In this document: piece by piece, positions 7,560 through 16,418 of the stretch | Numbering within the stretch: the first letter of the stretch is position 1 | Layout of the letters: the number at the start of each line of letters is the position of its first letter | Assembly: GCF_004799285.1 (NCBI RefSeq) | Contig: NZ_SSND01000003.1 | Coordinates: 248,001-312,000, forward strand | DNA length: 64,000 nt | Direction of reading: 5' to 3' | Source of the DNA: Aliigemmobacter aestuarii | GTDB lineage: Bacteria > Pseudomonadota > Alphaproteobacteria > Rhodobacterales > Rhodobacteraceae | Notes under the pieces: generated by a model | Told to the model about the DNA's origin: nothing | The model's input: only the letters and a program-made list of their open reading frames with translations | Databases searched by the model: none | Position numbers and translations under genes: made by a program

Positions 7560-8726
7560 ATGCCCGTCCTGAACCGCATCGCCGATTACGCCGAAGAGAT
7601 GAAGACCTGGCGGCGGCATCTGCACATGCATCCGGAACTGGCCTTCGATTGCCACGAGACCGCGGCCTTCATCGCCGCGCGCCTGCGTGAGATCGGGGTG
7701 GACGAAATCCACGAAGGCATCGCGAAGACCGGGATTGTCGCGATCATCAACGGGCAGGGGGATGGCCCCACGATCGGCCTGCGCGCCGACATGGACGCCC
7801 TGCCGATCACCGAGGCGACGGGGGCTGACCATGCCTCGACCGTGCCGGGCAAGATGCATGCTTGCGGCCATGACGGGCATGTCACGATGCTTCTGGGCGC
7901 GGCGAAGTATCTGGCCGAGACGCGCCGCTTTTCGGGGCGTGTCGCGCTTCTGTTCCAGCCGGCCGAGGAAGACGGCGGCGGCGGGCAGGTGATGGTGCAG
8001 GAAGGCGTGATGGACCGCTTCGGCATCGCCGAGGTCTATGGCATCCACAATGCGCCCAACGTCCCCTTCGGCCAGTTCCAGACCACCGACGGGGCGCTGA
8101 TGGCCTCGGTCGACACCGCCACGGTGAAGGTGACGGGCAAGGGTGGCCACGGCGCCAATCCGCATGAATGCGTCGATCCGGTGGTGGCGATCGTGGCCAT
8201 GGTGCAGGGGGTGCAGACCATCCTGAGCCGCAATCTTTATGCGCTGGACGAGGCGGTTGTTTCGGTCACGATGATCCATACCGGCACAGCCTCGAACATC
8301 ATCCCCGAGGATGGCATGTTCTGCGCCACGATCCGCTGCTTCAGGCCCGAGGTGCGCGAGATGCTGCGCCGCCGGTTCCACGAAATCGTCGAAGGCACCG
8401 CCGCGGCCTTCGGCGTGCGGGCCGAGATCGACTATGACTGGGGCTATCCCGCGACGATCAACACGCCCGAGAAGGCGGATTTCGCCGCGCGTGTCGCGGC
8501 CGAGGTGGTGGGCGAGGCCGCCGTCGATGCCCGGTCCCCGCGCGAGATGGGGTCGGAGGATTTCAGCTACATGCTGGAGGCGCGTCCCGGCGCCTATCTG
8601 TTCATGGGGACCGGGCCGGGGGCGGGCTTGCACCATCCGGCCTATGACTTCAACGACGAGGCCGCGCCGGTCGGCGCGTCGTTCTTCGCGCGGCTTGTGG
8701 AACGCGCGCAGCCCCTGGCGGGCTGA
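7560..8726 (+). CDS. M20 family amidohydrolase (hippurate hydrolase-like)
   Basis: Zinc-dependent M20D peptidase/amidohydrolase, 388 residues, cytoplasmic; relatives cleave N-acyl amino acids, hippurate or indole-3-acetyl amino acids. Metal-binding motifs are HACGHDGH (residues 100-107) with RADMDALP at 75-82, the catalytic glutamates in QPAEEDGGGG (about 134-140), the distal YGIHN histidine and the C-terminal MGSEDFSYML. The dimerisation domain region VTGKGGHGANPH is present. ATG 7560 follows GAGGAG at 6 nt. No neighbour indicates the true substrate, so the family name is given without a gene symbol. Confidence 0.92.
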   Translation: MPVLNRIADYAEEMKTWRRHLHMHPELAFDCHETAAFIAARLREIGVDEIHEGIAKTGIVAIINGQGDGPTIGLRADMDALPITEATGADHASTVPGKMHACGHDGHVTMLLGAAKYLAETRRFSGRVALLFQPAEEDGGGGQVMVQEGVMDRFGIAEVYGIHNAPNVPFGQFQTTDGALMASVDTATVKVTGKGGHGANPHECVDPVVAIVAMVQGVQTILSRNLYALDEAVVSVTMIHTGTASNIIPEDGMFCATIRCFRPEVREMLRRRFHEIVEGTAAAFGVRAEIDYDWGYPATINTPEKADFAARVAAEVVGEAAVDARSPREMGSEDFSYMLEARPGAYLFMGTGPGAGLHHPAYDFNDEAAPVGASFFARLVERAQPLAG

Positions 8727-8750
8727 CCGCCGCATCCGTGGACGCCGGGC

Positions 8751-8820
8751 AGGGGGCGCTGCCCCCTCGCGGCCCCGCGGGGCCGCTCACCCCCGGGATA
8801 TTTGAACCAGAATGAAGGGG
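8751..8820. repeat. Intergenic repeat element, forward copy with GC hairpin
   Basis: The hairpin AGGGGGC-GCT-GCCCCCT (8751-8767) and a second GC-rich inverted stretch are followed by a clean copy of the dispersed element, CCCGGGATATTTGAACCAGA, and then ATGAAGGGG. It lies just after the amidohydrolase stop and may act as its transcription terminator. Confidence 0.7.
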
Positions 8821-8928
8821 CGAATCGGTGGGGCGGTGCTGCGGGGGCAGCATTTGGCCCCCCGATCAACCTTTGGACACCATATCTTGCCCCGCCACAT
8901 CGTATGGTGTGCCGCAAGGGCTGGCCGG

Positions 8929-8942
8929 ATTTTGATCAAAAT
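8929..8942. promoter_or_regulatory. Perfect 14-bp palindrome upstream of the aminotransferase gene
   Basis: ATTTTGATCAAAAT is an exact inverted repeat in an otherwise GC-rich intergenic region. It lies 41 bp before the ATG at 8983, a position suited to an operator overlapping a promoter. The regulator is not identifiable. Confidence 0.45.
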
Positions 8943-8982
8943 GCTAGACTGCTTGGCAGGAGCAATCTTACCGGAGCACTGC

Positions 8983-10389
8983 ATGACCGCCGTTTTCCCC
9001 CGCAACACCCCGTCGCCCGCCGACATCTGGCAGATGGATCATGACCATGTCCTGCACCCATGGGCCAACTTCGGCCCGTTCGAGGAAAAGGGCGCGCTGG
9101 TCATTGCGCGAGGCGAGGGCTGTCACCTGTGGGACGCGGAGGGGCGGCGGTATTTCGACGCGATTGGTGGCATGTGGTGCACCAACATCGGTCAGGGCCG
9201 CAAGGAGATGGCCGACGCGATCGCGGCGCAGGTGGAACGCCTGGCCTTTTCCAACACCTTCGTCGACACGACGAACGAACCCTCCGCCATGCTGGCGGCG
9301 AAACTGGCCGAACTTGCCCCTGGTGACCTGAACCGGGTGCATTTCACCACCGGCGGATCGACCGCCGTCGATACCGCCTACCGGATGGTGCAGTATTGCC
9401 AGCACTGCATGGGCCGTCCCGAAAAGACCCAGATCATCGCCCGGAACATGAGCTATCACGGCTCCACCTACATCAGCCAGTCGGTCGGCAAGCGACCCGG
9501 CGACCGGGTGGAACAGTTCCGCTACAAGCTGGACGGCATCCACCACATCTCGGCACCGAACCCCTACCGCGCGCCCGAGGGGATGGACGAGGCTGCCTTC
9601 TGCGACTGGCTGGTGGCCGAATTCGAGGCAAAGATCGCCGAGATCGGGCCGGACCGCGTGGGCGGCTTCTTCGCCGAGCCGATTCAGGCCTCGGGCGGGG
9701 TGATCGTGCCGCCCGAAGGCTATCTGCGGCGGATGCGCGAGGTCTGCGACAGGCATGACATCCTGTTCGTGGCCGATGAGGTCGTCACCGCCTTCGGCCG
9801 GATCGGCCACTGGTTCGCCTCGGAATCCGAATTCGGCATCGTCCCCGACATCATCACCTGCGCCAAGGGCCTGACCTCGGGCTACATCCCCCTGGGCGCG
9901 CTCATCTTCTCTGACCGGATCTGGGAGGCGATGGCGGCCGACGGGGGACGCTGGTTCACCTCCGGCTTCACCTATAGCGGCCATCCCGTCGCCTGTGCCG
10001 CTGGCCTGAAGAACATCGAGATCATGGAGCGCGAGGACATCCTCGGCAATGCCGCCCGCGTGGGCGCCCTGTTCGAGGCGCGGATGAAGCGGCTGGAAGC
10101 CCTGCCGATGGTGGGCCAGGTGCGCGGCCGCAAGCTGATGATCTGCGTCGAGAACGTGGCCGACAAGGAGACCCGCGCGCTTCTGCCCGAGGATCTGGAC
10201 GTGGGCACCCGGATCGCCGACGCGGCCGAGGCGATGGGGCTCATGGTGCGCCCGATGGGCCATCTGAACGTGATGTCACCACCGCTCACGCTGACGGCCG
10301 GGGACGTGGAATTCGTCGGCGACACTCTGGAACGCGCGATCCGCCAGGTCGCCGACGACCTGACCCGCGCGGGCATCCGCCTGTCGTGA
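8983..10389 (+). CDS. Class III aminotransferase, probable putrescine/polyamine-pyruvate type
   Basis: PLP-dependent class III transaminase, 468 residues. The PLP-binding lysine is Lys295 in ITCAKGLTSGYIPLGA, preceded by the cofactor-binding VADEVVTAFGRIG. Other family motifs are FDAIGGMWCTNIGQG, TTGGSTAVDTAYRM and NMSYHGSTYISQSVG. The overall look is that of omega-amino acid/putrescine-pyruvate aminotransferases such as SpuC. The start at 8983 has CCGGAG 7 nt upstream; the frame is open further upstream but runs into the intergenic repeat. The agmatinase gene 106 bp downstream supports a role in turning agmatine-derived putrescine into 4-aminobutanal. The substrate assignment is an inference. 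Confidence 0.88.
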   Translation: MTAVFPRNTPSPADIWQMDHDHVLHPWANFGPFEEKGALVIARGEGCHLWDAEGRRYFDAIGGMWCTNIGQGRKEMADAIAAQVERLAFSNTFVDTTNEPSAMLAAKLAELAPGDLNRVHFTTGGSTAVDTAYRMVQYCQHCMGRPEKTQIIARNMSYHGSTYISQSVGKRPGDRVEQFRYKLDGIHHISAPNPYRAPEGMDEAAFCDWLVAEFEAKIAEIGPDRVGGFFAEPIQASGGVIVPPEGYLRRMREVCDRHDILFVADEVVTAFGRIGHWFASESEFGIVPDIITCAKGLTSGYIPLGALIFSDRIWEAMAADGGRWFTSGFTYSGHPVACAAGLKNIEIMEREDILGNAARVGALFEARMKRLEALPMVGQVRGRKLMICVENVADKETRALLPEDLDVGTRIADAAEAMGLMVRPMGHLNVMSPPLTLTAGDVEFVGDTLERAIRQVADDLTRAGIRLS

Positions 10390-10495
10390 CGGTTGACATT
10401 CGGGGCCGGGGCGTTACGCCTCTGCCCCGTCCCGGATAGGCGGCGTCTCCGGCTGAACCCCAACGACGGCGCGAATCCATCCGAGGAATGAAATC

Positions 10496-11461
10496 ATGGC
10501 ACTGGAAGACGCCAGAAAAGACATCGACACCGCCTTCACCCGCAAGGGGCTCAAGGGGCTTGCCTTCGAAAATGCCTTCGCGGGGGCGACCTCGTTCCTG
10601 CGGCGGACCTATACCAAGGACCTGACCGGGGTCGAGCTTGCCATCACCGGCGTCCCCTTCGACCAGGCGGTGACGCACCGCACCGGCACGCGCTTCGGGC
10701 CGCGCGCGATCCGCGAGGCATCCGCGCTTCAGCCCTTCGATCCGCCCTATGGCTGGCCCAGCAACCCGCTGGAAGAGATGAACATTGTCGATTACGGCGA
10801 CCTCGCCTTCGACTATGCCCATACGCCCAGCTTTCCGGGCCTGCTCACCGGTCACATCCGCACCATCCTGTCCGCCGGGGCGGGCACGGTGACGCTCGGG
10901 GGCGACCATTTCATCACCCTGCCGATCTTGCGCGCCTATGCCGAGAAATACGGGCCGATGGCGGTGATCCACTTCGACGCCCATTCCGATCTGTGGGCCG
11001 ATGACGACATGGACCGGATCGACCACGGCACCTTCTTCTACAAGGCGGTGAAGACCGGGGTGATCGATCCCTCGGCCAGTGTCCAGATCGGCATCCGTAC
11101 CCATTGCGACGATTACCTCGGGGTCGAATACATCGACGCGCGCACGGTCCATGAAAAGGGCGTGGCCCACGCGGTCGCGCGCGCGAAGGCGATCGTGCGC
11201 GACCGGCCCACGTATGTGACCTTCGACATCGACTGCCTTGACCCGTCCTGCGCGCCGGGCACCGGCACGCCGGTCTGGGGCGGCCTGCACAGCTGGCAGG
11301 CCGCGGCCGCCCTGCGCGACCTTGCCGGGATCAACATGGTCGGGGGCGACATCGTCGAGGTCTCGCCCGCCTATGACACCACCGGCGCCACCGCCATCGC
11401 CGGGGCCCATGTCGCGCATGAGCTGATCTGCCTCTATCACTGGGCGCGGACGCGGCGGTGA
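10496..11461 (+). CDS. speB: Agmatinase (ureohydrolase family)
   Basis: Binuclear manganese ureohydrolase, 321 residues, predicted to hydrolyse agmatine to putrescine and urea. Metal ligands are visible: GGDHF (His138), HFDAHSDLW (Asp161, His163, Asp165) and FDIDCLDPSCAPGTGTP (Asp244, Asp246). GGDIVEVSPAYD near the C-terminus is also typical. GAGGA precedes the ATG. It follows a polyamine-type aminotransferase, which supports agmatinase over guanidinobutyrase or formimidoylglutamase, although these relatives cannot be excluded by motif alone. The stop codon overlaps the GTG of the next gene by 4 bp (GTGA), indicating translational coupling. Confidence 0.88.
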   Translation: MALEDARKDIDTAFTRKGLKGLAFENAFAGATSFLRRTYTKDLTGVELAITGVPFDQAVTHRTGTRFGPRAIREASALQPFDPPYGWPSNPLEEMNIVDYGDLAFDYAHTPSFPGLLTGHIRTILSAGAGTVTLGGDHFITLPILRAYAEKYGPMAVIHFDAHSDLWADDDMDRIDHGTFFYKAVKTGVIDPSASVQIGIRTHCDDYLGVEYIDARTVHEKGVAHAVARAKAIVRDRPTYVTFDIDCLDPSCAPGTGTPVWGGLHSWQAAAALRDLAGINMVGGDIVEVSPAYDTTGATAIAGAHVAHELICLYHWARTRR

Positions 11462-11901
11462 AGGGTCTTCTTGCGCTTCTTCTGATCCTTCCGGTCCTGG
11501 CCTTCGCCGGATGGGTGCGGCTTGCCCCCGCCGATCCGGCGCGCTGGCATGTCGCCGTCGATCCGGGGCTCTGGGGCGAAGGGGCGCCCTGGGATCGGGT
11601 CATCCCGCTGACCGGGGGCGCGCTTTTGCGCCTCTCCCCCGACCGCGGCGCGCCCGCCGAGCTTCTGGCGCGTCTCGACAGGGAGGCACTCTCCGACCCG
11701 CGCACCCGCCGCCTTGCCGGCAGTCCGGACGCGGGCCGCATCACCTGGGAAAGCCGCAGCCTGATCTGGGGCTTTCCCGATTACATCACCGCCGAAGTTC
11801 GCGAAGACGGCCTTTACCTCCACGCCCGCCTGCGCTTCGGCCGGTCCGACCTCGGGGTGAATGCCGCACGGCTTGCCGACTGGCTCGGGCGTCTGCGCTG
11901 A
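11458..11901 (+). CDS. DUF1499-like membrane-anchored protein
   Basis: A 147-residue protein beginning at GTG, coupled to the agmatinase gene by a 4-bp overlap. The N-terminus MKGLLALLLILPVLAFAGWV is a signal anchor or uncleaved signal peptide. The remainder contains RLSPDRGAPAELLARLDREALSDPRTRRLAGSP and a C-terminal part with WESRSLIWGFPDYITAEV and LHARLRFGRSDLGVNAARLADWL. That last pattern resembles DUF1499 proteins, whose function is unknown. Its link to polyamine metabolism is only positional. A GC hairpin with a T run follows. Confidence 0.72.
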   Translation: MKGLLALLLILPVLAFAGWVRLAPADPARWHVAVDPGLWGEGAPWDRVIPLTGGALLRLSPDRGAPAELLARLDREALSDPRTRRLAGSPDAGRITWESRSLIWGFPDYITAEVREDGLYLHARLRFGRSDLGVNAARLADWLGRLR

Positions 11902-11961
11902 TCTTCAACCTGACGGAAATACCCGCGGGGGTCCGGGGGCGGCAAGCCCCCGGCCTTTTTT
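11901..11961 (+). terminator. Terminator hairpin with a degenerate intergenic repeat
   Basis: CCGGGGGC (11933-11940) pairs with GCCCCCGG (11946-11953) around a 5-nt loop and is followed by CC and six T residues. The sequence before it (about 11901-11932, with AAATACCCGCGGGGG) is a degenerate reverse copy of the dispersed intergenic element. It ends the agmatinase-DUF1499 transcript. Confidence 0.75.
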
Positions 11962-12048
11962 CACATGACACTGCCGCCCCTCAATCGCCCCTCAATCGCC
12001 CCTCGACCGCCCCTTGACCGGCCCGCCGTTCCGCGCCAAACCGCGCGC

Positions 12049-13104
12049 ATGGTCCCGCTCGACAAACTCGCCCAGATCACCCAGCGTTTCGAGTATCTCG
12101 AGGCGAAGCTGCAATCCGGCGCGGCTCCGGCCGAGATCGCCCGGATCAGCCGCGAATATTCCGATCTGAAGCCCGTGGCCGAGGAAGTCGCCGCCTATCG
12201 CCGGGCGCTCGACGATCTGGCCGAGGCCGAAGCCATGCTGGACGATCCCGACATGCGGGCCTTGGCCGAGGAAGAGATCCCGCGCCTCAAGGCGCGCATC
12301 CCCGAGATGGAACAGGCCCTGCGCATTGCGCTTCTGCCGAAGGACGCGGCCGACGCCCGCCCCGCGATCCTCGAAATCCGCCCCGGCACCGGTGGCGAAG
12401 AGGCGGCGCTTTTCGCCGGGGATCTCTTGAAGATGTACCAGCGGTTCGCAGAACGCATGGGGTGGCGGTTTGACCTTCTGGAACTGCAGGAAAGCGATCT
12501 TGGCGGGGTGAAGGAGGCGGTCGCTCACATCGCGGGCGAGGGCGTCTTTGCCCGTCTGAAATACGAATCCGGCGTCCATCGGGTGCAGCGCGTGCCCGAA
12601 ACCGAAGCGGGCGGGCGCATCCACACCTCGGCGGCGACCGTGGCCGTCCTGCCCGAGGCCGAAGAGGTCGATATCGACATCCCCGCCACCGATATCCGGA
12701 TCGATACGATGCGGTCATCGGGCGCGGGCGGCCAGCATGTGAACACGACCGACTCGGCGGTCAGGATCACCCATCTGCCCACCGGGATCGTGGTGACAAG
12801 CTCCGAGAAATCGCAGCACCAGAACCGGGCCATCGCCATGCAGGTGCTGCGCGCCCGCCTGTTCGAGATGGAACGCGAACGCGCCGCCAGTGAACGCGCC
12901 GCGGACCGCAAGTCGCAGGTGGGGTCGGGGGACCGGTCCGAACGCATCCGCACCTACAATTTCCCGCAGGGCCGGATGACGGATCACCGGATCAACCTTA
13001 CGCTTTATGCCCTGCCGCAGATCATGGCGGGCGATCTGGCCGAGGTCACCGATGCGCTGATCGCCCATGACCAGGCCACGCGCCTTGCGGAGATTGAAGG
13101 GTGA
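12049..13104 (+). CDS. prfA: Peptide chain release factor 1
   Basis: Class I release factor for UAA and UAG stop codons, 351 residues. The RF1 tripeptide PAT (residues 212-214) and the catalytic GGQ (227-229, in SGAGGQHVN) are present. The helical N-terminal domain begins [19 protein letters not shown] as in other RF1 proteins. The ATG at 12049 was chosen by homology of the N-terminus; no strong Shine-Dalgarno is visible, and the region upstream (about 11979-12020) consists of short CGCCCCTCAAT-like repeats. The stop overlaps the GTG start of prmC by 4 bp, so the release factor and the enzyme that methylates its GGQ glutamine are coupled. Confidence 0.96.
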   Translation: MVPLDKLAQITQRFEYLEAKLQSGAAPAEIARISREYSDLKPVAEEVAAYRRALDDLAEAEAMLDDPDMRALAEEEIPRLKARIPEMEQALRIALLPKDAADARPAILEIRPGTGGEEAALFAGDLLKMYQRFAERMGWRFDLLELQESDLGGVKEAVAHIAGEGVFARLKYESGVHRVQRVPETEAGGRIHTSAATVAVLPEAEEVDIDIPATDIRIDTMRSSGAGGQHVNTTDSAVRITHLPTGIVVTSSEKSQHQNRAIAMQVLRARLFEMERERAASERAADRKSQVGSGDRSERIRTYNFPQGRMTDHRINLTLYALPQIMAGDLAEVTDALIAHDQATRLAEIEG

Positions 13105-13931
13105 GGGCGGACGAGGCGCTTCGCGCCGCTGCCGCACGGCTGTCCGCCGCCGGGATCGAGGGAGCCGCCCGCGATGCCCGGCTGCTTCTGGCCGGCGCGA
13201 TGGGGATCGCGCCCGACCGGCTGATCCTGGCCATGGCCGAGGATGTGGCGCCCGAGGCCTTGTCGCGGCTCGACGCCTTCCTTGCCGCCCGCGAACGTCG
13301 CCAGCCGGTCAGCCAGATCCTCGGGATGCGGCTGTTTTGGGGGCGCGCCTTCCGCGTTACCCCCGATGTCCTCGACCCGCGCCCTGAAACCGAAACCCTG
13401 ATTTCCGAGGCCCTGTCGGAACCCTTTTCCCGCGTTCTCGACCTTGGTACGGGGTCGGGCTGCATCCTGCTGACGCTGCTTTCCGAACGCCCGCAGGCCA
13501 CGGGCCTTGGCGTCGATCTGTCGCCCGCGGCCCTTGCCGTGGCCGGGGCGAACCGCACGACCCTCGGGCTTGAGGCGCGGGCGGTGCTTCTGCAGGGCGA
13601 CTGGTTCGCGCCGGTTTCAGGCCGCTTCGATCTGATCGTGTCGAACCCTCCCTACATCGCGGTCGACGAAATGCCCGCGCTTGCGCCCGAGGTCCGCGAC
13701 TGGGAGCCGCAGATGGCCCTGACGCCGGGTGGGGACGGGCTGGACGCCTATCGCGCGATCGCGCGCGGTGCGCCCTTGCATCTGGCGCCGGGCGGGCGGA
13801 TCATCGTGGAAATCGGGCCTGCGCAGGGCGCGGCGGTCTCGGCGCTGTTTGGCGAGGCGGGATTGCGGGATGTGCGGATCGGCCGGGACATGGACGGGCG
13901 CGACCGGATCGTGACAAGCCGCGCCGCCTGA
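13101..13931 (+). CDS. prmC: Release factor glutamine N5-methyltransferase PrmC
   Basis: SAM-dependent methyltransferase that modifies the GGQ glutamine of release factors; 276 residues. The N-terminal helical domain (about 1-75) is followed by [31 protein letters not shown], the SAM-binding [13 protein letters not shown] (about 113-125), and the catalytic NPPY (182-185) in [14 protein letters not shown]. The C-terminal block [15 protein letters not shown] is typical. It starts with GTG overlapping the prfA stop. No terminator was found directly after it. Confidence 0.95.
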   Translation: MRADEALRAAAARLSAAGIEGAARDARLLLAGAMGIAPDRLILAMAEDVAPEALSRLDAFLAARERRQPVSQILGMRLFWGRAFRVTPDVLDPRPETETLISEALSEPFSRVLDLGTGSGCILLTLLSERPQATGLGVDLSPAALAVAGANRTTLGLEARAVLLQGDWFAPVSGRFDLIVSNPPYIAVDEMPALAPEVRDWEPQMALTPGGDGLDAYRAIARGAPLHLAPGGRIIVEIGPAQGAAVSALFGEAGLRDVRIGRDMDGRDRIVTSRAA

Positions 13932-13998
13932 CCGGATGCGCCGCCTGAACTGACGTGCGGCCTGAGCGGACGTGCGGCCCCGGTCGATGGAGGGTGCG

Positions 13999-14391
13999 AT
14001 GGAAAATGTCACCGGCGGGTGTCTGTGCGGCAGGGTCCGCCTTGTCGCCACGGGGCAGCCCTTTCGGGTCGGGATCTGCCACTGCCTGGATTGCCGCAAG
14101 CATCACGGCGCCCTGTTCCACGCCTCGGCCATCTTTCCCGCAGAGGCGGTCACGGTCGAGGGCGGGACGCGCGACTTCGCTGGCAGCCACTTCTGCCCGG
14201 TCTGCGGGTCGCCGGTCTTTTCCCGCAGTGGCGACGAGATCGAGGTGAACCTCGGCGCGCTGGATGAGCCGGACCGGTTCCGCCCCACCTACGAACTCTG
14301 GACCATCCGGCGCGAGGCCTGGCTTCCGGCCTTTCCGGTGGCGGTCCGGCATGATCGCGACAGGCCGTCGACGGCCCGGCATGAACCCTGA
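13999..14391 (+). CDS. GFA family zinc-binding protein
   Basis: Member of the glutathione-dependent formaldehyde-activating (GFA/CENP-V) fold family, 130 residues. The zinc-ligand cysteines are all present: GGCLCG (Cys8, Cys10), CHCLDC (Cys27, Cys29, Cys32) and FCPVCGSPVF (Cys66, Cys69). Most members are not true S-(hydroxymethyl)glutathione synthases, so the biochemical role is unknown. ATG 13999 is preceded by GGAGG with short spacing; an in-frame ATG at 13987 is less likely. It follows prmC by 67 bp and may be cotranscribed. Confidence 0.88.
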   Translation: MENVTGGCLCGRVRLVATGQPFRVGICHCLDCRKHHGALFHASAIFPAEAVTVEGGTRDFAGSHFCPVCGSPVFSRSGDEIEVNLGALDEPDRFRPTYELWTIRREAWLPAFPVAVRHDRDRPSTARHEP

Positions 14392-14481
14392 GCGGGGATT
14401 TTGGTCGCCGGAAGAACCGGCGTCAATCCGCCACAGCGCAGGGAAAATCGCCGGATCAGCGCGGATTTTTCAAGAAACCGC

Positions 14482-14510
14482 TTGTCAGGCCCGGCCATGC
14501 GTGCTTTAGC
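14482..14510 (+). promoter_or_regulatory. Putative promoter of the DUF4167 gene
   Basis: TTGTCA (14482-14487) and TTTAGC (14505-14510) are separated by 17 bp, a reasonable sigma-70-type match. The predicted leader is about 128 nt. No other element was recognised in the 253-bp gap after the GFA gene. Confidence 0.4.
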
Positions 14511-14644
14511 GGGACCGTGAAGGGGACGCGCCAGCGCACCTTCACTGCCAAGCCGAAAACCGCACGACAACCCCCTTTCGGGAAAGGTCACATAAGGTGA
14601 CGGGGCGTCGGGCAAGACCAGTCACAACTGGACAATAGGACAAG

Positions 14645-15421
14645 ATGAGATCCTCCAAGTCCCGCTCGCGTTCGAAAGCGAACCGCCCGCGCACGATGGG
14701 CAACATCATCAACCGCGTCTTTGACAGCTCGGGACCCGAGGGCAAGGTGCGCGGCACGCCGCAGCAGATCATCGAGAAATACCTTGTTCTGGCCCGCGAT
14801 GCGCAACTGTCCAACGACCGTGTCGCGGCCGAAAACTTCCTGCAGCATGCCGAACACTACACCCGGATGCTGGGTGAGGCGCAACGCGAGATGGCCGCCG
14901 AACAGGAGGCCCGCCAGCAGCAGCACCAGCAGAACAGTCACGGCAACGGCCACCGCGACCGGCGCGACGACCGTCGCGAGGATGATCGCGGCGCCGATCG
15001 CGGGCATGACCGGGGTGAGGGCGAACAGCCCTATCTGGCCGATCCCGTGGTGATCGACGCGGTCGACGAAGACGCGGGCCTTGTCGAGACGCCCGAGGCA
15101 CGCCACGACCGCCGTGACCGCCGCCCGGCACCGCGCCGCCCGGTCGTCGACGGACCCGCCGGCGACGAGCCGGCACAGGCCGATGCCACCGGCGATGCCC
15201 CTGCAGATGCCGCGTCGCGCCGCGATCGCACGCCGCGCGATCAGGGGCGGAAGGACGACAGCGAGAAGGGCGAGGGCCGGAAGGACGAAGGCCAGAAGGG
15301 CGAGGGTCAGAAGGATCGCCGTCCGCGCGGCCCGCGCCGTCCGCGTGCCGACAAGGAAGGCGGTGGCGGCGACGGTGGCGACAGCTCGGGCGATGGCGGA
15401 AGCCGCGAAGCCGCGGAATGA
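14645..15421 (+). CDS. DUF4167 domain protein
   Basis: A 258-residue protein. The first 100 residues are the conserved DUF4167 domain found across alphaproteobacteria: basic SKSRSRSKANRPR, then NIINRVFDSSGPEGKVRGTPQQIIEKY and ARDAQLSNDRVAAENFLQHAEHYTRML. The rest is low-complexity and charged: a Gln/His/Arg/Asp-rich stretch (about 85-130), an Asp/Arg/Pro-rich section and imperfect KGEGRKDEGQKGEGQKD repeats near residue 215, ending glycine-rich. This disordered basic/acidic tail suggests RNA or ribosome association, which is an inference; the function is unknown. It is followed by a bidirectional terminator shared with rsmA. Confidence 0.9.
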   Translation: MRSSKSRSRSKANRPRTMGNIINRVFDSSGPEGKVRGTPQQIIEKYLVLARDAQLSNDRVAAENFLQHAEHYTRMLGEAQREMAAEQEARQQQHQQNSHGNGHRDRRDDRREDDRGADRGHDRGEGEQPYLADPVVIDAVDEDAGLVETPEARHDRRDRRPAPRRPVVDGPAGDEPAQADATGDAPADAASRRDRTPRDQGRKDDSEKGEGRKDEGQKGEGQKDRRPRGPRRPRADKEGGGGDGGDSSGDGGSREAAE

Positions 15422-15458
15422 CCCTTACGCTTTGACCGCTACGAAGTTCGATCCACGG

Positions 15459-15485
15459 ACGGGGCCCACCGGGCCCCGTTTCATT
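15459..15485. terminator. Bidirectional terminator between DUF4167 gene and rsmA
   Basis: A perfect 9-bp stem ACGGGGCCC/GGGCCCCGT with a 3-nt loop is followed by TTTCATTTTT on the plus strand. It separates the convergent DUF4167 gene and rsmA; the rsmA stop codon is at 15481, within the trailing T-rich part. Confidence 0.7.
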
Positions 15486-16320
15486 TTTCCATCATGCGCG
15501 CCAGTGCGCAGAACCCCTCCAGCGGCACCTCCTCGGCGCGCTGCGTGGGCTGGATGCCGGCCGCGATGAGCCGCTCCTCGATGTCCGGCGCCAGCGCCTT
15601 GAGGCTGGCGCGCAGCATCTTGCGCCTCTGGTTGAAGGCCATCGCCGTGATCCGGCTCAGGATCGCCGCATCCGCCGGGTATCTGGGTTCGGCAAGCCGG
15701 GCCAGATGTACCACCGCCGAATGGATCTTGGGCGGCGGCGTGAAGGCCTCGGGCGGCAGCGTCATCACGATCCGCGCGTCCGTCCGCCACTGGGCAAGGA
15801 TCGCGAGACGGCCATAGGCCTTGCCGCCGGGGCGCGCGACGATCCGTTCTGCGACCTCCTTCTGGAACATCAGCGTGAGACTGTCCCAGAAGGGCGGCCA
15901 TGTCCGGGGCGTCAGCCAGCGCACCAGAAGCTCGGTTCCGACATTGTAGGGCAGGTTCGCCACCACCTTGATCGGCGGCGTCAGATGCGCTGCGGCGTCG
16001 ATCTCCAGCGCGTCGGCGTTCAGCACCTCCAGACGGCCGGGATAGGCGGCCTGGATCTCGGCCAGCGCGGCCAGGCAGCGCGCGTCCTTCTCGACCGCCA
16101 GCACCCGGCGCGCGCCCTCGGCCAACAATCCCCGCGTCAACCCGCCGGGACCGGGCCCGACCTCGAGCACATCCGCCCCGGTCAGGTCGCCCGCCATCCG
16201 CGCGATCTTGGCTGTCAGGTTCAGGTCCAGAAGGAAGTTCTGGCCAAGCTGCTTCTTCGCGACCAGATCATGCGCGCGGATCACCTCGCGCAGGGGGGGA
16301 AGACCGTCTATCGTTGCCAT
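15481..16320 (-). CDS. rsmA: 16S rRNA dimethyladenosine transferase RsmA (KsgA)
   Basis: Dimethylates two adjacent adenines in the 3'-terminal hairpin of 16S rRNA (A1518/A1519 in E. coli numbering) late in 30S assembly; 279 residues. Motifs are [11 protein letters not shown] (22-32), SAM-binding [14 protein letters not shown] (51-64), the acidic [10 protein letters not shown] and catalytic NLPY (122-125). ATG 16320 gives the usual N-terminus [19 protein letters not shown]; an in-frame start 30 bp upstream is possible but adds an unconserved tail. It is the last gene of the lpt-surA-pdxA-rsmA unit, with a copy of the intergenic repeat between pdxA and itself. Confidence 0.95.
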   Translation of the reverse strand: MATIDGLPPLREVIRAHDLVAKKQLGQNFLLDLNLTAKIARMAGDLTGADVLEVGPGPGGLTRGLLAEGARRVLAVEKDARCLAALAEIQAAYPGRLEVLNADALEIDAAAHLTPPIKVVANLPYNVGTELLVRWLTPRTWPPFWDSLTLMFQKEVAERIVARPGGKAYGRLAILAQWRTDARIVMTLPPEAFTPPPKIHSAVVHLARLAEPRYPADAAILSRITAMAFNQRRKMLRASLKALAPDIEERLIAAGIQPTQRAEEVPLEGFCALARMMEK

Positions 16321-16342
16321 GCGTCGGGGTCCTGCCTCTGCC

Positions 16343-16380
16343 GCTTTCATTCTGGTTCAAATATCCCACGGGGGTGCGGG
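16343..16380. repeat. Intergenic repeat element, reverse copy
   Basis: Contains TTCATTCTGGTTCAAATATC followed by CCACGGGGG, the reverse complement of the dispersed element. It lies between pdxA (stop 16419) and rsmA (start 16320) within a gene pair transcribed in the same direction. Confidence 0.7.
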
Positions 16381-16418
16381 GGGTGAAACCCCCACCTGTC
16401 CCCCCACCTGTCCCCGCG

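Noticed and set aside
6576-8735. Very long minus-strand frame covering mazG and the antisense of the amidohydrolase gene
   Set aside because: Only the part from ATG 7496 encodes MazG. The rest is the complement of a well-supported M20 gene and arises from high GC.
10393-10421. Promoter-like TTGACA after the aminotransferase gene
   Set aside because: No acceptable -10 hexamer at 16-18 bp, and the segment is GC-rich with self-pairing.
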